Source: an uncultured Clostridia bacterium (GTDB taxonomy: Bacteria; Bacillota; Clostridia; TANB77; CAG-508). Taken from it: 6,545 bases of DNA. The notes beneath the pieces are model-generated. The model was not told the DNA's origin. It searched no databases and worked only from the letters and a program-made list of their open reading frames with translations. This document shows positions 1-4,451 of the stretch, piece by piece. Position 1 is the stretch's first letter. Each line of letters starts with the position of its first letter. Made by a program: the position numbers and the translations under genes. Location: the NCBI GenBank assembly GCA_934177555.1, contig CAKPPL010000061.1, forward strand, positions 1-6,545, given 5' to 3'.

Positions 1-187
1 CTCTTGTTTCGATGTGTCCAACATGTGGCTTTCCATTAGCTGTTGGAGGTCCATCATAAAATGTGAAATATCTTTGTCCTTTGTTCATTTCAAAGTTCTT
101 TTTTATTATGTTTTTTTGTTTCCACATTTCTGCTACTTCATTTTCCATTCCTACAAATCCATTTTTTAATTCTACTTTTTTGTACAT
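1..187 (-). CDS. ileS: Isoleucyl-tRNA synthetase, N-terminal 62 residues (partial)
   Basis: This is the 5' end of ileS, truncated by the left window edge. The enzyme charges tRNA-Ile with isoleucine in the cytoplasm. The visible part begins MYKKVELKNGF and contains YDGPPTANGKPHVGH around residues 44-58. HVGH (55-58) is the class I synthetase HIGH signature for ATP binding, and the GPPTANGKPH form with the following IETR is typical of the clostridial, eukaryote-like IleRS branch rather than the E. coli form. Many enzymes of that branch are mupirocin-tolerant, but nothing visible here tests this. The start is fixed by AAGGAGG (complement of 195-201), 7 nt upstream of the ATG. That Shine-Dalgarno overlaps the stop codon of the upstream DUF1653 gene, so the two are translated from one mRNA, and an isoleucine T-box precedes both. 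ValRS and LeuRS were considered, but the motif context and the Ile specifier favour IleRS. Confidence 0.93.
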   Translation of the reverse strand, partial: MYKKVELKNGFVGMENEVAEMWKQKNIIKKNFEMNKGQRYFTFYDGPPTANGKPHVGHIETR

Positions 188-199
188 AATTCTTCCTCC

Positions 200-460
200 T
201 TAATTATTATTAAATTTTTTTGTAATACTCTCTATCTTTTGTAATTCAAATCTGTATTTTTGTTTTACATTCGGGTATTTTTCATGGTCTACTTCTGATA
301 AGAACATTTCTTTTGGACGTACCCATAAGCTACAATCACCATATAATCTTCTATATAATACCAATTCCTCTTTTGTTTCAGAATGTCTTACTATATCTAA
401 TACTAAATAATAATCCCCTTTAAAATGTTTATATATTGCATTTATTTCAACTTGTCTCAT
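200..460 (-). CDS. DUF1653 domain protein, 86 aa
   Basis: This small soluble protein belongs to the DUF1653 family, whose biochemical role I do not know. The family pattern covers most of the chain: IYKHFKGDYYLVLDI (9-23), HSET.EELVLYR (26-37), LYGDCSLWVRP (39-49), MFLSEVDHEKYPNVKQ (52-67) and a final YRFE (69-72), followed by a short Lys/Asn-rich tail. There is no signal peptide or membrane segment. The ATG at 458-460 is chosen because GGAAAGGAG (complement of 466-474) sits just upstream. A GTG ten codons earlier (490) lies in the T-box terminator's U-tract region and has no ribosome binding site. The gene lies between the T-box and ileS, 12 nt before ileS, so it should be induced when tRNA-Ile is uncharged. 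The family is recognised confidently; any link to translation or isoleucine is inferred from context only. Confidence 0.9.
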   Translation of the reverse strand: MRQVEINAIYKHFKGDYYLVLDIVRHSETKEELVLYRRLYGDCSLWVRPKEMFLSEVDHEKYPNVKQKYRFELQKIESITKKFNNN

Positions 461-489
461 ATTGTCTCCTTTCCTTATTTTTTTACACA

Positions 490-523
490 CAAAAAATTCG
501 TCCTAATATTAGGACGAATTTTT
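490..523 (-). terminator. T-box intrinsic terminator
   Basis: A perfect 13-bp inverted repeat (492-504 with 511-523) encloses the 6-nt loop AATATT. On the minus strand the stem ends in a run of T followed by GTG, as expected of a Rho-independent terminator. Its 5' arm contains CGTCCTA, which is also the partner of the T-box core in the antiterminator, so the two folds are mutually exclusive. It lies 30 nt upstream of the DUF1653 start. It would also stop read-through transcription from the upstream FxLYD-like gene, which has no terminator of its own. Confidence 0.93.
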
Positions 524-716
524 CCGTGGTACCACCTATTTTAATATAATCTTATTATATTCACTCATTTTCCTTTAACGCAGGTTACGTCAAAGCTTAC
601 TTTTAGTTCAGCCTTGCAATTTTACAAAGGTGATAACAAATAATTTTTACTTTCAAACTCACAGCTTTAATTTGATTCTCTCTTAAGGTATTACATTATT
701 TGTGTTGTCCTTGTAT
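490..716 (-). promoter_or_regulatory. T-box riboswitch, isoleucine-type, upstream of DUF1653-ileS
   Basis: The leader reads the charging state of tRNA-Ile and chooses between antitermination and termination. Read on the minus strand, the Stem I base pairs ACAAGG (complement 709-714) with CCTTTGT (624-630). Above it is an internal loop, then a perfect 9-bp helix (695-703 with 636-644). The 3' side of that loop carries ATC (complement 632-634) followed by A, an isoleucine specifier codon plus the usual purine. A perfect 8-bp hairpin (543-550/554-561) fits Stem III. The T-box core AGGTGGTACCACGG (complement 524-537) contains TGGT (531-534), which would pair with the ACCA end of a tRNA with discriminator A, as in tRNA-Ile. 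The antiterminator can form as TAGG/CCTA and ACG/CGT around a 7-nt bulge. Helices were paired by eye. Confidence 0.93.
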
Positions 717-1226
717 TTATTTTTTTACTATTTTATAATCATATGCATTTGCATAATCTAATGATGCATTTAAATTTAATTGAACTGTTTCTCCTACTTT
801 CATTGGTGCAACAATTCCATCAAGATTTATTATTTCATTTCCATCTTTATCGTAAAAAATTACATCTATTAGCATTTCTTCTGTATCTTGTCCTGATGTA
901 TTTGTTATATCTGCTAATAATTGTGTTTCAGAATTAATTGATCTTAATTGTGTGTTTCCAACTCTCATTCCGTCAAATTCTTTTGTTTCATTGAATTTTT
1001 CACTTATGTTTGTTTTAGCACCATCTGGATCAATATTTACAAATTCTTCTACTTTTTCTTCTGGTTGTTCTTCTGTTATTTCTGTATTTTGATTTTCTTC
1101 AGTAACTGTATTTGTATTTCCAGTTGGTTGATTTGGTTTTTTGTTTTTGATTGATAAGCATATAATTAATGCTATAACAATTATTATTGTTACTACAATA
1201 AATATTGTTGAATTGTCTTTTTTCAT
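717..1226 (-). CDS. Membrane-anchored protein with FxLYD-like C-terminal domain, 169 aa
   Basis: This is a predicted single-pass protein whose C-terminal domain lies outside the cytoplasm. Residues 1-7 are short and charged, residues 8-26 are a hydrophobic anchor rich in Ile and Val, and an acidic Thr/Glu/Asn linker spans about 33-62. Residues about 88-169 form a beta-rich module with the pattern LLADITNTS, then IDVIFYDKDG, then GETVQL and AYDYKIV. This resembles the FxLYD family of extracellular domains, whose function is unclear. It is not a lipoprotein: LIIC (20-23) lacks the small residue needed before the Cys. The ATG at 1224-1226 is chosen because AAAGGG lies 8 nt upstream; an in-frame GTG at 1233-1235 abuts that Shine-Dalgarno. 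The gene is transcribed divergently from the P-type ATPase. Stop TAA at 717-719 is followed directly by the T-box leader. The coding call is secure; the domain assignment is moderate. Confidence 0.82.
   Translation of the reverse strand: MKKDNSTIFIVVTIIIVIALIICLSIKNKKPNQPTGNTNTVTEENQNTEITEEQPEEKVEEFVNIDPDGAKTNISEKFNETKEFDGMRVGNTQLRSINSETQLLADITNTSGQDTEEMLIDVIFYDKDGNEIINLDGIVAPMKVGETVQLNLNASLDYANAYDYKIVKK
732..761 (-). promoter_or_regulatory. Candidate promoter for the T-box/DUF1653/ileS transcript
   Basis: On the minus strand, TTAGAT (complement 756-761) and TATAAA (complement 732-737) are spaced by 18 nt. They would start transcription about 10 nt before the base of T-box Stem I. The -35 match is weak and the region is AT-rich, so this is a positional guess. 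If right, the promoter lies inside the last codons of the FxLYD-like gene. Confidence 0.4.
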
Positions 1227-1258
1227 ATTATTCACCCTTTCTTCTGTAATTCTTTTAA

Positions 1259-1286
1259 ATTATATCACATATTTTTTTATTTTCAA
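1259..1286 (-). promoter_or_regulatory. Extended -10 promoter for the FxLYD-like gene
   Basis: The minus strand carries TTGAAA (complement 1281-1286), a 16-nt spacer and TATAAT (complement 1259-1264) preceded by TGA, making a TGn extended -10. The predicted transcription start lies near 1252, giving a leader of about 25 nt that contains the AAAGGG ribosome binding site. Confidence 0.72.
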
Positions 1287-1330
1287 TATTTTTTTGAAAT
1301 TTTTTTGAAATAAAAAATTTATTTTTTATT
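1271..1330. other. Helically phased A/T tracts between divergent promoters
   Basis: Runs of 6-7 T or A are centred near 1275, 1292, 1303, 1314 and 1325, mostly 10-11 bp apart. This includes a perfect tandem pair of the 11-mer TTTTTTTGAAA (1289-1299, 1300-1310) and an inverted repeat AATAAAAAAT/ATTTTTTATT (1309-1318, 1321-1330). Such spacing is known to give intrinsically curved DNA. It lies between the -35 elements of the two divergent genes and could also act as an UP element. The pattern is seen; the function is inferred. Confidence 0.5.
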
Positions 1331-1340
1331 ATTAATTTTA

Positions 1341-1369
1341 TTGAATTATATTTTCATTAGTGCTATATT
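1341..1369 (+). promoter_or_regulatory. Extended -10 promoter for the P-type ATPase
   Basis: TTGAAT (1341-1346) and TATATT (1364-1369) are separated by 17 nt, and the -10 is preceded by TGC (1361-1363), a TGn extension. Transcription should start near 1376, giving a leader of about 55 nt, too short for an M-box Mg2+ riboswitch. The promoter overlaps the in-frame GTG at 1360, which rules that codon out as the start on this transcript. Confidence 0.72.
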
Positions 1370-1431
1370 TTATAAGAAAATTGTTTAATTTTTTTATTTT
1401 AAAACATACTAAAGTTGAAAGGATGAATGAT

Positions 1432-4038
1432 ATGGCAAATGAAAAAAAAGAAGATGTCGATATTGAAAAGATATATGGTAATATCTGTAGAGCTTCAAAA
1501 AAAGAATTTATTAAAAATTTAAATTTATCTGAAAATGGTTTAACAGATTCAGAAATTTCATCAAGATTACATGAATATGGTTATAATGAAGTAACTCAAA
1601 CAAAAGCAAAAAAATGGTATCATTATTTATTAAGAAGTTTATTTACTCCTTTTAACAGCATTTTAATCGGAATTGCTTTAATTTTATCTTATACAGATGT
1701 TTATTTAGCTGAGAATCCAAATTATGCTAATATAATTGTAATCTTAGTATTAGTATCTGTAAGTACACTTTTAGACTTTTTTTCTGAATATAAATCTAAT
1801 TTAGCTGCAGAAAAATTAAAAGAACTAGTATCAACAACAACAACTGTAATTAGAAATGGTAGAAAAATTAAAATTCCTTTTAAAAATCTTGTATTAGGTG
1901 ATACTGTTATTTTGTCAGCTGGTGATATGATTCCAGCAGACTTAAGAATAATAGAATCAAAAGATTTATATGTAGGTCAATCAACATTAACTGGTGAATC
2001 AGATGCAATAAAAAAAGTTGAAAATTCTGAGTTAAAGACTGAAATCACTAATTTGTCAGAAATAGATACTATATGTTTTATGGGAACAAATGTAATTAGT
2101 GGTAGTGCAAAAGGTGTTGTTATTCTTACTGCTGATGATACTTACTTTGGAAAAGTTGCACATACATTAACAACAGGGAAACCAAAAACAGCATTTCAAA
2201 AAGGCATAGAAAATATCAGTAAATTACTAATAAAATTTATGCTATTTTTGATACCTATAGTATTTTTATTAAATGTATGGAAACATAATATTGTTGTATC
2301 TTTTACATTTGCAGTAGCTATTGCTATCTGTATTACACCTTTACTTCTACCTGTTATATTATCAAGTAGTTTATCACGTGGTGCACTTAGAATGTCTAAG
2401 AAAAAAACAATAGTAAAAAAACTAGATTCTATCCAAAGTTTCGGTGCAATGAATATTTTATGTACAGATAAAACAGGTACATTAACAGAAGATAAAATTA
2501 TTCTTGAAAAATATCTTGATGTTATGGGAAATGAAGATATTGAAGTTTTAAGTCATGCATTCTTAAATGCATATTTTCAAACTGGATTACGTAGTAATAT
2601 TGATGAAGCAATAATAAAACGTGGTGAAGAACATAATTTGCAAAATTTATATAGTAAATATAAAAAAATAGATGAAATACCATTTGATTTTTCTAGACGT
2701 AGATTATCTGTTATAGTAACTGACGAAAAAGAAAACAAATTAATCACCAAAGGTGCTGTTGAAGAAATTTTAAATATCTCAACAATGATAAGTTATCAAG
2801 GAAAAATTTCTCCAATAACAAATGATATAAAAGAAAACATGAAACGAATTGCAAAAGACTTAAATAAACAAGGTCTTCGTGTTGTTGCAGTTTGTCAAAA
2901 AAATAATCTAGAAAAAACTACTGATTTTAATATTTCAGATGAAAAAAATATGGTTCTTATAGGTTTTATAGGTTTCCTTGATCCACCAAAAGAATCAGCA
3001 AAATCTTCTATTGAAAAACTAAATAAAAATGGCATTAGAGTTATTGTATTAACTGGTGATAATGTTGAGGTAACAAAATGTATTTGTGATAGAGTTGGCA
3101 TAAAATCTCCAAAAATAATTATTGGCAGTCAATTAGACAAATTATCAGATATTGCAGTTTTAAGATTATTAAAGAAAACTAATATTTTTGCTAAACTATC
3201 TCCTATTCAAAAAGCACGTGTTGTAAGATTATTGAAGGATTCCGGTAATGTTGTTGGATATATGGGAGATGGAATTAATGATAGTCCATCACTTGTAAAT
3301 TCTGATGTAGGAATCTCTGTTGACACTGCTGTTGATATTGCTAAAGAATCTGCTGATATTATATTACTAGAAAAAGATTTACATGTTTTATTAGATGGTG
3401 TTAAAGAAGGACGTCATACTTTCGCTAATTTAATGAAATATATAAAACTAGCAGCTAGTTTTAATTTTGGTGAAGTTGTATCTGTAATTATAGCAAGTGT
3501 ACTTCTTCCATTTTTACCAGAAACTCCTATACAATTATTGGTAGAAGGATTATTATATGATTTTGGTCAACTAACTTTACCTTTAGATAATGTTGATGAA
3601 GAATATTTGAATAAACCAAAGCAATTTAATGTTAAAAGTCTAAAAAATTTTATGTTATTTATGGGACCTTTAAGTTCATGTTTTGATTTGTTTGTATTTG
3701 CATTAGTATGGTTTATATTAAAAATACATGAAGTAGCTGTTTTTCAAACTATATGGTTCACTTATAGTGTTGTATCTAATTTAGTTGGAATGCATGTTAT
3801 TAGAACTGCAAAAATACCATTTAAGCAAAGCCATGCGTCAAAAGCTGTATATATTTCTTCAATATTATTATGTATAATTGCTATGATTATACCATTTACT
3901 TTCATTGGAAAATCTATTGGACTAACAGCTTTAGAATTAAAAGACTTTGCAATAATATTAGGTGTTCCTATTCTCTATTGTTTTGTTGCTATTTTTGCAA
4001 AAAAAATATATATACGAAAATACGGTGAATGGATTTAA
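1432..4038 (+). CDS. mgtA: MgtA-family P-type cation-transporting ATPase, 868 aa
   Basis: This integral membrane pump couples ATP hydrolysis to cation transport; MgtA and MgtB (P3B ATPases) import Mg2+. All catalytic landmarks are present: TGES (187-190) in the actuator domain, phosphorylated Asp in DKTGT (D346), nucleotide-binding KGA (440-442) and GDGIND (612-617). Ten membrane spans are plausible, with M1-M2 at about 72-116, M3-M4 at 265-312, M5-M6 at 668-718 and M7-M10 from about 740. Much of the chain closely matches E. coli MgtA as I recall it, for example IDEIPFDF.RRR, FLDPPKE, LLYD and LP.DNVD; MgtA is about 898 aa. Oddities lie in the ion site: M4 reads TPLLLP (302-307) instead of TPEMLP, M5 reads NFGE (678-681) instead of NFGN, and M6 reads VEGLLYD (704-710) instead of IQNLLYD. 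The ATG at 1432 is chosen because GAAAGGA lies 8 nt upstream. The family is certain; Mg2+ as the ion is not. Confidence 0.93.
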   Translation: MANEKKEDVDIEKIYGNICRASKKEFIKNLNLSENGLTDSEISSRLHEYGYNEVTQTKAKKWYHYLLRSLFTPFNSILIGIALILSYTDVYLAENPNYANIIVILVLVSVSTLLDFFSEYKSNLAAEKLKELVSTTTTVIRNGRKIKIPFKNLVLGDTVILSAGDMIPADLRIIESKDLYVGQSTLTGESDAIKKVENSELKTEITNLSEIDTICFMGTNVISGSAKGVVILTADDTYFGKVAHTLTTGKPKTAFQKGIENISKLLIKFMLFLIPIVFLLNVWKHNIVVSFTFAVAIAICITPLLLPVILSSSLSRGALRMSKKKTIVKKLDSIQSFGAMNILCTDKTGTLTEDKIILEKYLDVMGNEDIEVLSHAFLNAYFQTGLRSNIDEAIIKRGEEHNLQNLYSKYKKIDEIPFDFSRRRLSVIVTDEKENKLITKGAVEEILNISTMISYQGKISPITNDIKENMKRIAKDLNKQGLRVVAVCQKNNLEKTTDFNISDEKNMVLIGFIGFLDPPKESAKSSIEKLNKNGIRVIVLTGDNVEVTKCICDRVGIKSPKIIIGSQLDKLSDIAVLRLLKKTNIFAKLSPIQKARVVRLLKDSGNVVGYMGDGINDSPSLVNSDVGISVDTAVDIAKESADIILLEKDLHVLLDGVKEGRHTFANLMKYIKLAASFNFGEVVSVIIASVLLPFLPETPIQLLVEGLLYDFGQLTLPLDNVDEEYLNKPKQFNVKSLKNFMLFMGPLSSCFDLFVFALVWFILKIHEVAVFQTIWFTYSVVSNLVGMHVIRTAKIPFKQSHASKAVYISSILLCIIAMIIPFTFIGKSIGLTALELKDFAIILGVPILYCFVAIFAKKIYIRKYGEWI

Positions 4039-4079
4039 AAAAAGAGTCCTATAACAATTAATGTTATAGGGCTCTTTTT
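4039..4079. terminator. Bidirectional intrinsic terminator between convergent genes
   Basis: A 17-bp stem (4039-4055 with 4063-4079) encloses a 7-nt loop. The only imperfection is T4047 opposite G4071: a G-U pair in plus-strand RNA but an A-C mismatch in minus-strand RNA, so the fold is slightly better for the ATPase. T runs flank the stem on both strands. It starts right after the ATPase stop (4036-4038) and lies 11 nt past the end of the convergent small gene, so it can serve both. Confidence 0.92.
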
Positions 4080-4089
4080 AGAATTTTAG

Positions 4090-4290
4090 TTAATTGGCAT
4101 CAAAGTCTTTTTCTATATCTTTGATGTCTTTCTTCCAGTCTTCTGACTGTTCATCATAATCATCATCTTCATCTTCTTCAATCTCTTTCAAACTTGCTTC
4201 AATCTCAAAAAAATCCTTGATGACTATAGCTATTACTCCTGTAACAGCCACTAATACAATACCAACTCCGAATTTTAATGCTTTGTTCAT
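4090..4290 (-). CDS. Small single-span membrane protein with acidic tail, 66 aa
   Basis: I do not recognise this family. Residues 1-6 carry two Lys, and residues 7-24 form one hydrophobic helix rich in Val, Ile, Ala and Gly. The rest (25-66) is strongly charged, with 20 Asp/Glu against 6 Lys, including EEDEDDDYDE (38-47), and probably forms a helix or disordered tail. By the positive-inside rule, the balance of charge places the acidic tail either outside or at the cytoplasmic face; the sequence does not decide. The ATG at 4288-4290 has GAAAGGA upstream at an acceptable distance (about 10 nt) and a second AAGG only 2 nt away. Good ribosome binding, its own promoters and a terminator support a real gene. 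It lies downstream of dnaE on the same strand and converges on the ATPase. A cation-related role next to an MgtA-like pump is possible but speculative. Confidence 0.75.
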   Translation of the reverse strand: MNKALKFGVGIVLVAVTGVIAIVIKDFFEIEASLKEIEEDEDDDYDEQSEDWKKDIKDIEKDFDAN

Positions 4291-4326
4291 ATCCTTATTA
4301 TCCTTTCTTTTATTGATATTATAAAA

Positions 4327-4351
4327 ACTAAAATTCTCCTTTCATTTTAGT
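4327..4351 (-). repeat. Hairpin presenting a Shine-Dalgarno-like loop
   Basis: A perfect 8-bp inverted repeat, ACTAAAAT/ATTTTAGT (4327-4334 and 4344-4351), flanks the 9-nt loop GAAAGGAGA on the minus strand. The loop is a near-perfect Shine-Dalgarno with no usable gene start after it; a five-codon frame (ATG at complement 4343-4345, TAG) spans it. It lies 37 nt upstream of the 66-aa gene. A role in mRNA stability or ribosome docking is only inferred. Confidence 0.45.
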
Positions 4352-4378
4352 ATATTTAGACTATATACTGCTTCACAA
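4349..4378 (-). promoter_or_regulatory. Proximal promoter and candidate operator of the 66-aa gene
   Basis: On the minus strand, TTGTGA (complement 4373-4378), an 18-nt spacer and TATACT (complement 4349-4354) form a fair sigma-A promoter starting near 4342. A perfect 7-bp inverted repeat, AGTATAT/ATATACT (4349-4355, 4363-4369), covers the -10 and spacer, where a repressor could bind. The region is AT-rich, so chance symmetry cannot be excluded. Confidence 0.5.
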
Positions 4379-4421
4379 TTACATTTGTTTTTGTGATATA
4401 GCTACTAAATACCTAAATTTA

Positions 4422-4450
4422 ATTATACATCAAATTCCTATAAAAATCAA
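4422..4450 (-). promoter_or_regulatory. Distal promoter downstream of dnaE
   Basis: On the minus strand, TTGATT (complement 4445-4450) is followed after 17 nt by a perfect TATAAT (complement 4422-4427), starting just after the dnaE stop codon. Transcription would begin near 4415 and give a leader of about 125 nt before the 66-aa gene. That leader contains TCACAA/TTGTGA (6-bp stem) and the two downstream inverted repeats. This is the better consensus match of the two promoters here. Confidence 0.65.
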
Positions 4451-4451
4451 A

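Noticed and set aside
461..490. Earlier start for the DUF1653 gene at 490
   Set aside because: The codon is a GTG abutting the T-box terminator, and the extra ten codons contain the GGAAAGGAG that serves the ATG at 458-460.
743..1154. Plus-strand open frames opposite the FxLYD-like gene
   Set aside because: They are antisense to a gene with a good ribosome binding site and domain, show low-complexity Leu/Phe-rich translations, and lack Shine-Dalgarno sequences.
1148..1226. Lipoprotein signal peptide in the FxLYD-like protein
   Set aside because: The only Cys in the hydrophobic segment is preceded by Leu-Ile-Ile, which does not fit a lipobox needing Gly, Ala or Ser at -1.
1360..1431. N-terminal extension of the ATPase from an in-frame GTG at 1360
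   Set aside because: The GTG lies across the -10 region of the best promoter and has no ribosome binding site. The added segment is absent from MgtA as I recall it, while the ATG at 1432 has a well-spaced GAAAGGA.
1370..1431. M-box or other Mg2+ riboswitch ahead of the ATPase
   Set aside because: The predicted leader is only about 55 nt of AT-rich, unstructured sequence with no terminator-like hairpin.
1432..4038. Assigning the ATPase as a Ca2+ (SERCA-type) or K+ (KdpB) pump
   Set aside because: M5 resembles SERCA, but the rest of the chain follows MgtA throughout, and there are no Kdp partner genes. The ion is left open rather than reassigned.
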